A stretch of DNA of 64,000 nt from Paracoccus aurantiacus (GCF_007993065.1 NZ_VOPL01000007.1:106926-170925); one strand, 5' to 3'. Positions 1 to 8,497 are shown, counted from the first letter of the stretch. The notes: generated by a model from the letters alone, not told the origin. Made by a program: numbers and translations.

Positions 1-925
1 GGGGCATGACCGGCATTCCCATCGTGTTCAGCTGCTCGGTCACCGGGGCCTCACCCGCGGCCGCCGTAACCGCGTCATGGATGGCGGTGACAAGTGCCGG
101 GTCCATACCCTTCGGGCCAAGAACCAGGAAGTCAAAGCCGAAGATCGCGCTCGAGAAGCCCTGTTCGGCCACAGATGCAACATCGGGCATAATCGGATCC
201 CGTTCGGCATTCCCGCCGATTGTGCCCAGCACCTTCAGCGCGCCGGTATCGACATATTGCTTGGTGCCCGAGGCGTTGACGAGGGCCGCGTCGATCTGCT
301 TGCCCTGAAGCTGAACCAGCTTGTCAGAATCGCTGCCGGCCTCGACAAAGCGGAACTTTGCGCCACTGTCCTTTTCCAGCAGCCCACCCATGAAATGGGT
401 AGAGCCGCGAAGCTGAACGCCGAGGCTGATCTTTTCGGGTTCTGCCTTCGCGGCATCGACGAGGTCCTGAACGCTGCTATAAGGCGCATCCGCAGGCACG
501 GCGAGCGCGTAGGTGCCGCCTACCGACATGACTGCCACGGGCGTGAATTCCTGCAGAGGATCGTTGGGATAGGCGCCGGTGTGATAGGACGTCATAAGCC
601 CCGTATGGAAGAACAGCAGGGCCTGGCCATTTGGATCGGCATTTCGAACCTGTTCGGCCGCGACCGCACCACCGCCACCCGGCGCGTTGACGACGACGAA
701 AGGCGCGCCCTGCGCTTTCTGCAAAGCGTCAGCCAGGATCCGCGCCACAGCGTCGGTCCCGCCGCCCGGGCTGGCCGGAACGTAAAACTGGACGGGGCCA
801 TTCGGCCAATCCTCGGCGGCCTGCGCCGGTGTGGCAACAACTGGCGCCACCAGCATCGCCGCTGACACAAGGAACGCACCGATCATGCGGCGGCGGGTGA
901 ATGCAGAGCAGTTTACAAGAGCCAT
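1..925 (-). CDS. TctC/Bug-family tripartite tricarboxylate transporter substrate-binding protein (3' end outside window)
   Basis: The minus-strand frame is open from an ATG at 923-925, preceded by a GGAGG-type ribosome binding site, and runs off the left edge, so about 307 codons are visible. The N-terminus has an arginine run (TRRRM) and a hydrophobic stretch ending near AQA, which is a Sec or possibly Tat signal peptide, so the product should be periplasmic. After it come the Bug-family features: WPNGPVQFYVPASPGGGTD and then NAPGGGGAVAAEQV, followed by a domain with DALV and LGPKGMD. In the family these proteins bind carboxylates and pass them to TctA/TctB. The gene is divergent from the LysR gene at 1024, the usual arrangement for a LysR-controlled TTT locus. 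The partner tctA/tctB genes would lie beyond the left edge. The ligand cannot be read from sequence. Confidence 0.85.
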   Translation of the reverse strand, partial: MALVNCSAFTRRRMIGAFLVSAAMLVAPVVATPAQAAEDWPNGPVQFYVPASPGGGTDAVARILADALQKAQGAPFVVVNAPGGGGAVAAEQVRNADPNGQALLFFHTGLMTSYHTGAYPNDPLQEFTPVAVMSVGGTYALAVPADAPYSSVQDLVDAAKAEPEKISLGVQLRGSTHFMGGLLEKDSGAKFRFVEAGSDSDKLVQLQGKQIDAALVNASGTKQYVDTGALKVLGTIGGNAERDPIMPDVASVAEQGFSSAIFGFDFLVLGPKGMDPALVTAIHDAVTAAAGEAPVTEQLNTMGMPVMP

Positions 926-972
926 GAAATTTCCTCCCAGAACTTCATTGATTGCAGGTTAGGCTCGGTGTG

Positions 973-996
973 GCATAATGAACAAATAAGAAATGC
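973..996. promoter_or_regulatory. Possible LysR operator in the tctC/LysR divergent promoter
   Basis: The 98-bp divergent space holds an AT-rich element bounded by the inverted tetramers GCAT (973-976) and ATGC (993-996). Its size fits the T-N11-A type of LysR recognition site. The arms are short, so this is only a candidate. Confidence 0.3.
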
Positions 997-1023
997 CCGG
1001 TTCACATAAGCAGAGCTTTTACC

Positions 1024-1980
1024 TTGGCAACCGACGCGCTGACCCTTTTGAAACGGCTGACGACACGAGGGCGCATCCGCCATATGCAGGCCCTTATCGT
1101 TCTGGACGACAAGCGCAGCATGAGCCGTGCGGCCGAAGCGATGGGCATGACCCAACCCGGCATGACCCAACTGGTTAACGAGTTGGAGCAACTATTGGAT
1201 ACGGTGCTGTTCCTGCGCCATGCCCGCGGTGTCGCGCCGACGGTTGCCGCGCAGGCATTGTTGCCCGTCGCACGCCGGATCATATCTGCCTCAGAGCATG
1301 GGGCCGAGGTTATCGCCTCGCACAATCGGCGTGATGGCGGACTGGTCCGCATCGCTGCAACTGTCGCCGCGCAGGGTTCGATGCTGCCGCCCATTTTGCC
1401 GGCCTTCGTCGAGGACCATCCAGACATCCAGTTGCAGATCGAAGACGTAATCGGACAGACGCTGGATGCATCTTTCAGTGGCGATGTCTTCGATCTCGTT
1501 TGTTGCCGCAAGCAGACGGTGGTTCCGGACGAATGGGTGTGGCAAGTCTGCCGCGATGACGTTCTCGCCGTTATCTGTGGCGCATCGCATCCGATGGCAG
1601 CTGCCGGGAGGGCAGATATGGATCAACTCGCGGATCAACACTGGCTGCTCAACCATGTCTCCAGCCTGGCCCGGCACCATTTCGACGACCTGGCGCGCAA
1701 AGCGGGATGGCAGTCGATCCGCTCGGTTCAGGTCATCAGCCGCATCCCCCTTCTGGTCCGGGTCATGCTGGGTTCCAGCCGCACCGTCTCGCTTCTGCCC
1801 GAAAGCGCGGTCGAGCCATGGCTTGCCTCGGGCGAAATGGTCCGTTTGGACAGTCCCATGACGCTGCCACTTGAGCCGTTGGGCTATTACTGGCGGCCAG
1901 AGAATGCCGGTCAAGCAACCCGGACGCTGGCCAAAAGATTGACCGAGTCAGGCAATTTCCCACAGGCCAAGGAGATATGA
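1024..1980 (+). CDS. LysR-family transcriptional regulator
   Basis: This 318-residue protein has an N-terminal winged helix-turn-helix (residues about 19-77, with SRAAEAMGMTQPGMTQLVNELE as recognition region) and a C-terminal periplasmic-binding-protein-like effector domain. The proposed start is a TTG at 1024. The frame is closed by a TGA at 979, and the next ATG (1084) would remove the LLKRLTTRGRIRH segment that GbpR/PcaQ-type LysR proteins carry before the HTH. It is divergent from the tctC at 1-925 and ends 3 bp before the DUF3237 gene, so it probably controls both. The inducer is unknown. Confidence 0.85.
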   Translation: MATDALTLLKRLTTRGRIRHMQALIVLDDKRSMSRAAEAMGMTQPGMTQLVNELEQLLDTVLFLRHARGVAPTVAAQALLPVARRIISASEHGAEVIASHNRRDGGLVRIAATVAAQGSMLPPILPAFVEDHPDIQLQIEDVIGQTLDASFSGDVFDLVCCRKQTVVPDEWVWQVCRDDVLAVICGASHPMAAAGRADMDQLADQHWLLNHVSSLARHHFDDLARKAGWQSIRSVQVISRIPLLVRVMLGSSRTVSLLPESAVEPWLASGEMVRLDSPMTLPLEPLGYYWRPENAGQATRTLAKRLTESGNFPQAKEI

Positions 1981-1983
1981 ACG

Positions 1984-2487
1984 ATGAGCAACGATCTTTT
2001 CGAGAATACGCCCCACCCTGGTCTTCACTTTCGCCTCGCTCTCGAATTGCTCGTCGATGTTTCAGACAAGCGCGACCTCGGGTGGGGGCCGCTTGGACAG
2101 AGATTCATTGTCCCGATAACCGGGGGCGTCTTCAGAGGAGGGCCGGGGTTCGAGACGCTCAAGGGCATGGTCCTGCCGGGTGGCGCTGATCGCCAGCTTG
2201 TCCGCCCCGATGGGATAAAGGAATTGGACGCGCTCTACGAGCTGCGAACCGAAGACGGCGACGAACTGACGGTACGGAACCGCGTCCTGATTGATGAATC
2301 GCGGGCAGGCCAGCGTTATGCGCTGTCTCGCGTGTCGCTATCGGCACCGTCAGTACCTTGGGGATACCTGAACAGCCGCCTTTTCCTTGGAACACTGCAG
2401 TCGGCGCGTCCGACCCGAAATGCGGTAATTGTGCGATGCTGGGAAGTCGATGATCGTGAGTTCCACCTTCGGGGGAGTGGCTCGTAG
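1984..2487 (+). CDS. DUF3237 family protein
   Basis: The 167-residue product has the DUF3237 signature region: GPLGQRFIVPITGGVF at about residues 36-51, then GFETLKGMVLPGGADRQ. The family forms a small beta-barrel and no enzymatic activity is firmly assigned to it. The ATG at 1984 follows an AAGGAGAT ribosome binding site that lies inside the end of the upstream LysR gene, so the two are probably cotranscribed. DUF3237 genes often sit in aromatic or carboxylate catabolic loci, consistent with the TctC next door. No signal peptide is visible, so it is probably cytoplasmic. Confidence 0.8.
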   Translation: MSNDLFENTPHPGLHFRLALELLVDVSDKRDLGWGPLGQRFIVPITGGVFRGGPGFETLKGMVLPGGADRQLVRPDGIKELDALYELRTEDGDELTVRNRVLIDESRAGQRYALSRVSLSAPSVPWGYLNSRLFLGTLQSARPTRNAVIVRCWEVDDREFHLRGSGS

Positions 2488-3062
2488 CGCGATCCGACGA
2501 GGCCATTGTCAGCTCCTGCTTGCGTCTTGAGGCCATTTCGCGTTTGCCGCGAACGACCGCCTCGCCTCTTACTGACAGAGGTCAAATGTCGCGAAGTGCA
2601 GGCTGCGGCCATTCGGGCGGTCGTCGCAGATGTCCGCTTTGTCCCGCATTGCTGACCTTGGCCTGCCAGGTCAAGCTGCACAATGCCGCCGATGGCCGGT
2701 TTAGGGAAGCTGCACCGCAGCGAGGCCCAGCCCGGCGAATGTCCGGAGAGGGCCGGAGGTGCGAAGTGAACACTCCGCAGACTGACGGCATCGTCAGATT
2801 TAGGCTGGGCAAAATTCTGCATGGTTCTGCTATCCGCAAAGCGCTCGAGCACGGTGCCACAAATTTTTAAACATATGCCCAGCAGGGGCGGGCAGCGCTG
2901 CGATAGTTGCGGTCTCCGCGCTGCCCGCCTTTGCTTCACCTTTCCTCATCACGATCCCGCCGCACTGTTCGAGGGGATGATGTCACTAGCTATGCTCGGC
3001 ACTGTCGAATTTCGCCGCCCAGAGGTGTCGGTTGTCACTGCCAGCGAGTGATGATTTCTGTG
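2488..3062. other. Non-coding stretch after the DUF3237 gene
   Basis: I see no credible gene in these 575 bases. Open frames on both strands have unnatural composition (rich in Arg, Ser, Pro) and no recognisable domain or ribosome binding site. The only clear structure is the strong hairpin at 2887-2929. The segment joins the IS3 fragment further right, so it may be decayed mobile or duplicated DNA. Confidence 0.5.
2887..2936 (+). terminator. Long hairpin, possible terminator
   Basis: A perfect 12-bp stem (GGCGGGCAGCGC at 2887-2898 with GCGCTGCCCGCC at 2918-2929) encloses a 19-nt loop and is followed by TTTGCTTC. It could terminate transcription from the LysR-DUF3237 unit, although it lies 400 bp downstream and the T-run is weak. 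Confidence 0.45.
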
Positions 3063-3269
3063 TCAATTTGCATTGTTGTGTTTCCTCCATCCTTCGATCA
3101 AGATCTGCGCCTCGCGGAGACTGTAGAATACCTCGCGATCCAGCCACTCGTCGCGGAACCGGGCGTTGAAGCTTTCGCAGTAGCCGTTCTCCCAGGGTGA
3201 GCCGGGTTCGATATAGGCCGTCTTTGCCCCGACCGCCGCTATCCAGTTCCGGACGGCCTGACCGCGCAT
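3063..3269 (-). pseudogene. IS3-family transposase (OrfB, integrase core) fragment
   Basis: The 68-residue frame carries the integrase-core stretch AYIEPGSPWENGYCESFNAR, including the glutamate of the DDE triad in the ENGYCES motif, and continues as FYSLREAQILIEGWRKHN. Full OrfB proteins are about 270-300 residues. The two upstream aspartates and most of the domain are missing on the N-terminal side, and the usual RPHSSLGY-type end after KHN is missing on the C-terminal side. It cannot encode an active transposase. It marks the gap between the DUF3237 gene and the isomerase as a past insertion or rearrangement site. Confidence 0.85.
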
Positions 3270-3792
3270 GATTATATCCAGATGCGTCTGGGTGCGAACT
3301 TCGGTAAGAAGTGATCTGCCGTCAGCACTCCTGAGGGTTACTTTCGATCCGGAAAAGAGTTGGCCGTTCGCGGCCAGTTCACTCCGGGCGATGGTAGCCG
3401 ATCGTGGATATGTGGCGAGATAACCGAATCCGATTATCGGTCATTGGCGCATGACGGCTTCGCTGGACCGTTTCTGCTGCGACGCTACCAACGTTCGGTT
3501 ATCTCCATACCCGATTCTTCAATTGCTGAAACGAACAGGTTCCTAGGCGATAGCGCCGGCCATTACACTTGGAGCGATTGCAAGCCACGTTAAGCCGGCT
3601 CCTCTGCGGACCGTGACATTTCCTGGCATTGCCGAGGTATTTCTGACCATAGATCAGCAATTCGCCCTTTCGCAGGATTGCCTGCGCCAAAGGATCGCGG
3701 CTGCTTCGCTGCGGCGAAATGGATCAGGATGCATCCGCACCACTTGCCGGTCTGCTTCCTGAGCACGTTGCCGACGGCTCGCCTGTTTGTCG
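3270..3792. other. Non-coding scar between IS3 fragment and isomerase gene
   Basis: About 520 bases with no supportable gene. Short frames exist on both strands but none shows a domain, a start signal or the codon pattern of the neighbours. The segment contains the 12-bp inverted repeat at 3417-3505, and base composition is less GC-rich around it. Confidence 0.5.
3417..3505. repeat. 12-bp inverted repeat around a 65-bp core
   Basis: GAGATAACCGAA at 3417-3428 is repeated exactly in inverse orientation as TTCGGTTATCTC at 3494-3505. The left arm continues into TCCGATTATCGG, itself nearly palindromic. The layout resembles transposon ends or recombinase binding sites with the interior deleted, but no recombinase gene is nearby. 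Confidence 0.6.
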
Positions 3793-4599
3793 CTAGGCTT
3801 TCGCCAGCAGTTTCCGGCATGCCCGAGCGACGCGGCCAAGGACCGGGGCATCGCCTTCGGAGGCAGAGAGAGCCGTCATGGGAACTTCGGCGCTCAGCGG
3901 GATGTCGGGTGGAAGGCTGTCAATAAACGCTGTCAGTGCGATCTCACCCTCGCCCGGTGGAAGGCGTTCGTCGCGGGCGGTGTGAAGCAACTCGGTTTCG
4001 GTATAGGCTGATCTGACCGGGGCGTCGGCCAGATGCGCGAAGGGAAGGCGTGCGGGCGGGATGTCATGCAGCATTTCCAGCGATGACCCCGAGCGGTCGA
4101 AATGCAGGCTGTCGGCAAGGATGCCAACGCGCTCGCCCGCCGCCTGAACCACGCGAAATGCGGCGGCAAGGTCGCGGACGACGGTCCAGGGAAAGAATTC
4201 CAGCACGATGCTCAGCCCGCGGCCGGCGGCAAGTGCATCCATCGCGCCGAGATTGTCTGCCAGTCGCGAAAGATCGGGATCGTAGGGCGCGCAGATCACG
4301 TGGCGCGCGCCCAGTTCAGCGCCCGCATCAAGAAATGCGCAAAGGCGGGCGGGATCGGTGGCGGGTTCGATCTTGACGAACTCGATATCGCCGACGCGCA
4401 TCCCTGTCTCGGCCAGAGCGCGTTTTGTCTCGGCCATCATCGCGGCATTCTTCATCAGCGGATAGCCGGGGCTCGTCTGCGTCACGCGCAGCAGGCGCAG
4501 ACCGACGTGATCGAAACCTGCGGCTGCGGCAGCTTCGATAAAGTCAGGCGGCGCAAGGTTGATCGCGGTCAGATGGGCCACGCCCAGTTTACGTTTCAT
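3793..4599 (-). CDS. TIM-barrel sugar-phosphate isomerase/epimerase-like protein (AP endonuclease 2 fold)
   Basis: From the ATG at 4597-4599 the product is 268 residues (MKRKLGVAHLTAINLAPPDF). This start overlaps the end of the upstream flavoprotein gene by 11 bp, typical of translational coupling; an upstream in-frame start would add an unrelated tail. Xylose-isomerase-like TIM-barrel features are seen: AAAAGFDHVGLRLL, GARHVICAPYD, GLSIVLEFFPW (metal-binding glutamate), ILADSLHFDRSG (metal-binding Asp/His) and PLSAEVPM (final glutamate). The fold is shared by IolE, hydroxypyruvate isomerase and AsbF/QsuB-type 3-dehydroshikimate dehydratases. The AroE-like gene in the adjacent transcription unit makes the dehydratase option worth testing; this is inference. 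Cytoplasmic. Confidence 0.8.
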   Translation of the reverse strand: MKRKLGVAHLTAINLAPPDFIEAAAAAGFDHVGLRLLRVTQTSPGYPLMKNAAMMAETKRALAETGMRVGDIEFVKIEPATDPARLCAFLDAGAELGARHVICAPYDPDLSRLADNLGAMDALAAGRGLSIVLEFFPWTVVRDLAAAFRVVQAAGERVGILADSLHFDRSGSSLEMLHDIPPARLPFAHLADAPVRSAYTETELLHTARDERLPPGEGEIALTAFIDSLPPDIPLSAEVPMTALSASEGDAPVLGRVARACRKLLAKA

Positions 4600-6328
4600 C
4601 GCGGCGCTCCGCTGCGTCGCGCCCGGCGATGAACCCGAAGGTAAGGGCCGGGCCGATATTGATGCCACCTGCCGGGTAGAAACCGCCCATCACGCTGGCC
4701 ATGTCGGCACCTGCGGCATAAAGCCCCGCAATCGCCTTGCCGTCACTGTCCAGCACGCGCGCGCGCCCATCAGTGCGAAGGCCCGCAAAGGTTCCAAAGC
4801 TGCCCGGCACAACCTTGACCGCGTAAAATGGCGCGGTCCGGATGGGCGCGAGGCATGGGTTCGGTCGCTGGTCCGGGTCGCCCTGAAGGCGCATATAGGC
4901 CGTTGTTCCGCGCCCGAAATCGGGGTCCTCCCCCCGCCTCGCGCCGTCATTGTAACGGGCGACTGTCTTTTCAAGCTGGTCTGGCGCGATGCCGCATTTG
5001 CGGGCAAGGGCCGGGAGATCGCGGCCCGTTTTCAGGTAGCCAGAGCGCAGCCAGGGCCGGATCGGAAGGGGTGCTGGGCGCACGATGCCAAGCCCGTATC
5101 GGCGCAGGAAGCGATGATCGCAGATCAGCCACGAGGCGACCTCGTCCTGTGGCGGCACTGCCTGCAGCATGGCGCGGACATAGTCGTAATAGCCCAGCCC
5201 TTCGTTGCAGAAGCGGTGGCCGCTGGCCAGAACGCCGATCACCCCCGGCTTGCCGCGGTCGATGATGTGCGGGAACACACCGGCCTTTCCGTCCGGCCAT
5301 GTCACGCGCGAAACCGGGCACAGTGCCGCGGGCGAGGCAAGGTCAAGCGCCTGCGTCCCACCCACCGCCTCGCCCAGCCGAAGGCCGTCGCCGGTGGCTT
5401 CTGGCACGGCAAGCGTATGGTGGTTGCCGGGTCGGGGGAAAGTTGCGTCGCGCCGCGTCAGGTCATGCGGATAGCCGCCACAGGCCAGCACGACCCCGTG
5501 TCGTGCGCGAATGCGCTGGCTTTTTCCATCCGCGGTCACGACCGCGCCGACCACCCGACCTGCGCTGGAAATCAGGGATTCGAGGCTGTGGCGGGGGCGC
5601 AAATCGACCCCGCAATCCAGCGCGGATCTGAGAAGGCGCGCAATCAGCGCGCTGCCATTGCGAAGCTGCATGGCGCGTCCGTGCCGCGCCAGATCCCAGA
5701 CATGGCGGCCAAGCCTTCTGGCAACATGAAGCGCCGCACGCGGCGACCGGGTTGCGGTCATGAAGGCACGAAGATCGGGACCGGCCTGAATGGTCAGGCC
5801 ACGGAATGTCGTCTCGGGCATCGGGTTACGAAGCAGCGCGATATGCGGACCAAGCGCGCGCCCGTCATAGGGCCTGGCAATGACCGAGCGCCCGCCCGTC
5901 CCGGCCCCCGGAAGATCCGAATAGGTATCGGGGATTTTCAGCCCGGCATCGAATTGCAAAGCAGTTTCGCTGTCGAAGAAGCCCACCATCTCGGGCGCGG
6001 CGCGCAGGAAGGCATCTGCAAGTTCGGGGTTGAAACTGTTGCCAAGGACGCTTTGCAGATAGCGTCGCGGCCCGCCGTCTTCGACGTTGATGCCGTGGCG
6101 CCGGGCGACCGGATTGCCGGGCGCCCAGATCCAGCCGCCGGACCACGAGGTCGTGCCGCCAAGCGTCGTCGCCTTGTCACACAGAATGACCGACAGACCG
6201 CGATGCGCGGCGGTGACGGCCGCCGCAAGCCCAGCAGCGCCGGAACCCGCGACCAGAAGGTCGCAGGTGTCTGCCCATTCGCCGCTATCGGCTTCGGTCG
6301 CTGGCTGTTGATCCGTCGTCATGCGCAC
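4589..6328 (-). CDS. FAD-dependent oxidoreductase (FAD_binding_2; fumarate reductase / KstD-like)
   Basis: This 579-residue flavoprotein has an N-terminal dinucleotide-binding motif (DLLVAGSGAAGLAAAVTAAH, residues about 23-42), then GGTTSWSGGWIWAPGN, typical of 3-ketosteroid-delta1-dehydrogenase and soluble fumarate-reductase-like enzymes. A second FAD contact near the C-terminus reads GLYAAGADMASVMGGFYPAGG followed by NIGPALTFGFIAG. No heme-binding or signal sequence is evident, so it is probably cytoplasmic. It forms a two-gene operon with the TIM-barrel protein and is divergent from the LysR gene at 6413. Its role may be dehydrogenation or aromatisation of a cyclic carboxylic acid imported by the TctABC system on the other side of the regulator; this is inferred from context only. 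Confidence 0.85.
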   Translation of the reverse strand: MRMTTDQQPATEADSGEWADTCDLLVAGSGAAGLAAAVTAAHRGLSVILCDKATTLGGTTSWSGGWIWAPGNPVARRHGINVEDGGPRRYLQSVLGNSFNPELADAFLRAAPEMVGFFDSETALQFDAGLKIPDTYSDLPGAGTGGRSVIARPYDGRALGPHIALLRNPMPETTFRGLTIQAGPDLRAFMTATRSPRAALHVARRLGRHVWDLARHGRAMQLRNGSALIARLLRSALDCGVDLRPRHSLESLISSAGRVVGAVVTADGKSQRIRARHGVVLACGGYPHDLTRRDATFPRPGNHHTLAVPEATGDGLRLGEAVGGTQALDLASPAALCPVSRVTWPDGKAGVFPHIIDRGKPGVIGVLASGHRFCNEGLGYYDYVRAMLQAVPPQDEVASWLICDHRFLRRYGLGIVRPAPLPIRPWLRSGYLKTGRDLPALARKCGIAPDQLEKTVARYNDGARRGEDPDFGRGTTAYMRLQGDPDQRPNPCLAPIRTAPFYAVKVVPGSFGTFAGLRTDGRARVLDSDGKAIAGLYAAGADMASVMGGFYPAGGINIGPALTFGFIAGRDAAERRDET

Positions 6329-6349
6329 ATGATCCCGACACAGGTGCTA

Positions 6350-6392
6350 TAACGTCAAATGCTTCTGTGTATGATCGCGTAACATCAGGTTA
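6350..6392. promoter_or_regulatory. Bipartite putative LysR operator, copy 1
   Basis: TAACGTCAAAT (6350-6360) is separated by 19 bp from TAACATCAGGTTA (6380-6392). The same two elements with the same 19-bp spacing occur in reverse orientation at 7334-7376. It lies between the flavoprotein gene and its divergent LysR gene, where an autoregulatory and activating site is expected. Confidence 0.75.
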
Positions 6393-6412
6393 ACGCGATG
6401 AGGAGCGCGCAG

Positions 6413-7336
6413 ATGCCGGAAATCACCCTGAGGCAAGTCGAGGTCATTCGCGCGGTGATGATGACAGGCACGATCAGCGGTGCGGCCGAGATGCTGCATG
6501 TCTCGGCCCCCGGCATCAGCCGTCTTGTGAAGCATACCGAAGAATCGCTTGGCATCAGGCTGTTCGAGCGGAAGGCAGGCCTGTTCGTCCCCTCGGTCGA
6601 GGCCGCGCGCGTCTTCGAACAGATCCGCGAGGTTTATCGCGGCGTGGAGAACCTTCAGACCGCCATGGACGCGCTGCAAAAGGGCGAGGACGTGCGGCTT
6701 GCCTTCGCGGCCGCGCCTTCGGTCGCGCAATTCGTTGCGGCGCGAGCGCTGCGTCGCGTTCGCACCCGCTATGCGGACCTGTTCATCGACCTCAACATCC
6801 TCAAGATCGAGGAAACCGTTGACTATTTGTTGCTGGAGCGTGGCGAATTTGTCGTCATGAGCTCTGCGGTGCAGAACGAGGCGATCGAGAACGAACAGAT
6901 TGCCGAGGGGCGGCTTGTCGTGATCCTGCCCGAGGGGCACGGCCTTGCGCAGAAGCCGGTGATCTCGGTGCGCGATCTGGCCGAGGAAGATGTGATCGGG
7001 GTCGATCCCGACGACCCCTATGGCGCGATGCTGGCCGATCCTTTCGTGCAGGCGGGGCTTCCGGTTCGTCACGCGATGCGCGGGCGATTTGCGCAGACGG
7101 TTGTCAGCCTCGTGCGGCATGGTCTTGGGGTGGCACTGATCGACGAATTTTCCGTGGCCGAAGTCTATATGCCCGGCCTCGTCCGGCGTCCCCTGGCCGA
7201 AGACGCGCGTATCAGAACCTTTGTTGCGCGCAAGAAGGGGCGGGTCCTGTCGGGGTTTGCGGAATACACGATTCAGCAGTTCCGGCGTGAACTGGCGCGC
7301 GCGGTCGAGACAGGGCCGTCCTTACTTCTGAAATAA
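6413..7336 (+). CDS. LysR-family transcriptional regulator
   Basis: The 307-residue product starts at the ATG at 6413 (MPEITLRQVEVIRAVMM), which has a GAGGAG ribosome binding site 8 nt upstream; the ATG at 6398 has none. The winged helix-turn-helix spans about residues 1-60 (GTISGAAEMLHVSAPGISRLVKHTE, FERKAGLFVPS) and an effector-binding domain follows. The gene lies between two divergently and co-oriented catabolic units, the flavoprotein-isomerase pair and tctC-tctB-tctA. The paired operators at 6350-6392 and 7334-7376 suggest that it regulates both units and itself. The second operator overlaps its own stop codon. Confidence 0.9.
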   Translation: MPEITLRQVEVIRAVMMTGTISGAAEMLHVSAPGISRLVKHTEESLGIRLFERKAGLFVPSVEAARVFEQIREVYRGVENLQTAMDALQKGEDVRLAFAAAPSVAQFVAARALRRVRTRYADLFIDLNILKIEETVDYLLLERGEFVVMSSAVQNEAIENEQIAEGRLVVILPEGHGLAQKPVISVRDLAEEDVIGVDPDDPYGAMLADPFVQAGLPVRHAMRGRFAQTVVSLVRHGLGVALIDEFSVAEVYMPGLVRRPLAEDARIRTFVARKKGRVLSGFAEYTIQQFRRELARAVETGPSLLLK

Positions 7337-7376
7337 CATCATGTTAAAGAAGCGACGTTATCTATATTTGACGTTA
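7334..7376. promoter_or_regulatory. Bipartite putative LysR operator, copy 2
   Basis: TAACATCATGTTA (7334-7346, nearly a perfect palindrome) is followed after 19 bp by ATTTGACGTTA (7366-7376). Read on the minus strand this matches copy 1 in both elements and in spacing. It begins at the TAA stop of the LysR gene and precedes tctC by about 80 bp. Confidence 0.75.
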
Positions 7377-7454
7377 CGACATTTCCGGCCGACACTCTGA
7401 CCCATTCGCCGCCGCTGTTCTCAGCCGGTGGACATCAAATCGGGGAGGAGACCC

Positions 7455-8456
7455 ATGAAGAAGATACTGAGCGGCGCGCTTGGCGCGCTTCTGATCTGCG
7501 CGAGCGCAGCCGTTGCCGAATATCCTGAAAAAGAAATTCAGGGCATTATTCAATGGGGTGCCGGTGGTTCGACCGATACCGTGATGCGGTCTGTCACACC
7601 CCATGCTGAAGAAGTTCTGGGCGGCAAGGTCGTCATGCAGAACGTCACCGGCGGTGCGGGTGCGATCGGTCTGAACCAGGTCGCGGCATCGAATCCCGAC
7701 GGCTATACCCTGCTGATGGGCGCGGAAAACCCGCTGCTCTATAAGGTGATGGGCCTTGGCGACAAGGACTATTCGGACTTCACCCCGATCAATATCCTTG
7801 CCCGCGGCACTGCCGTGCTGGTCGCCAATCCCGACGCGCCTTTCGATGATTATGCGGGGATGATGGAATATATCCGCGCCAATCCGGGGCAGGTCCGCTT
7901 CGGCTCGACCGGGCCGGGTGGCCTGCCGTCGGTCGTAACCTCGATGATCCAGTCGGTCGAGGGTGAGCTGGATGTCATCACCGTGCCTTACGACGGCGAC
8001 GGCCCGGCGCTGACCGCGCTTCAGGGCGGTGCCATTGACGTGATGCCTGCGGTTGTCGGCGCTGCCGTCGAATTCATTCGCGGCGGCAAGATGAAACCGC
8101 TGGCGGTGATTGATACCGAAGCCAGCGAAAGCCTGCCCGACGTGCCAACCATCACCTCGTTCAACGAAGGCTATGCGGAACATCTGCCCTGGGGTCCGTT
8201 CTTCGGTGTCTTCGTGCCCAAGGGAACGCCTGACGACGTGGTCGCCAAGCTGACCGAGGCCTATGCCGCAGGTGCCGAAAATGCCGATTTCGTCAAGCTG
8301 ATGGATGATCGCGGCTTTACCATGATGAGCATTTCCGGCGCCGAGGCCGAGGAATTCCTGAACAACTGGCAGCAGGGCACCGCCTGGCTGCTGCAGGATG
8401 CGGGCCTGACCAAAGCCTCGCCCGAGGAATTCGGGATCGAACGGCCCGCCGAGTAA
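7455..8456 (+). CDS. tctC: TTT-family (TctC/Bug) periplasmic substrate-binding protein
   Basis: The 333-residue protein starts at the ATG at 7455 behind a GGGGAGGAGA ribosome binding site; an upstream in-frame GTG has no such signal. A signal peptide (MKKILSGALGALLICASAAVA) is followed by the mature N-terminus EYPEKEI. Bug-family hallmarks are IIQWGAGGSTDTVMRS and NVTGGAGAIGLNQVAA in the first lobe, and FFGVFVPKGTPDDVVAKL in the second. It delivers an organic acid to TctB/TctA encoded next. It shares only family-level motifs with the TctC at 1-925, so the window carries parts of two TTT systems. Confidence 0.92.
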   Translation: MKKILSGALGALLICASAAVAEYPEKEIQGIIQWGAGGSTDTVMRSVTPHAEEVLGGKVVMQNVTGGAGAIGLNQVAASNPDGYTLLMGAENPLLYKVMGLGDKDYSDFTPINILARGTAVLVANPDAPFDDYAGMMEYIRANPGQVRFGSTGPGGLPSVVTSMIQSVEGELDVITVPYDGDGPALTALQGGAIDVMPAVVGAAVEFIRGGKMKPLAVIDTEASESLPDVPTITSFNEGYAEHLPWGPFFGVFVPKGTPDDVVAKLTEAYAAGAENADFVKLMDDRGFTMMSISGAEAEEFLNNWQQGTAWLLQDAGLTKASPEEFGIERPAE

Positions 8457-8468
8457 GACCACCGAAAC

Positions 8469-8497
8469 CTGCCGGGGCATCCAGGATGGCCCGGCAG
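8469..8497 (+). other. Intercistronic hairpin between tctC and tctB
   Basis: CTGCCGGG (8469-8476) pairs with CCCGGCAG (8490-8497), and the stem continues inward with one mismatch. No T-run follows. Such structures after binding-protein genes commonly protect the upstream mRNA and allow higher expression of the binding protein than of the membrane subunits. Confidence 0.55.

Noticed and set aside
2316..2939. A 207-codon minus-strand frame near the DUF3237 gene
   Set aside because: It overlaps the DUF3237 coding end in antisense and has no domain, ribosome binding site or matching codon use.
4559..6352. A 597-codon open frame antisense to the flavoprotein gene
   Set aside because: Same antisense effect. 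The minus strand encodes a complete FAD-binding protein with motifs in the right order.
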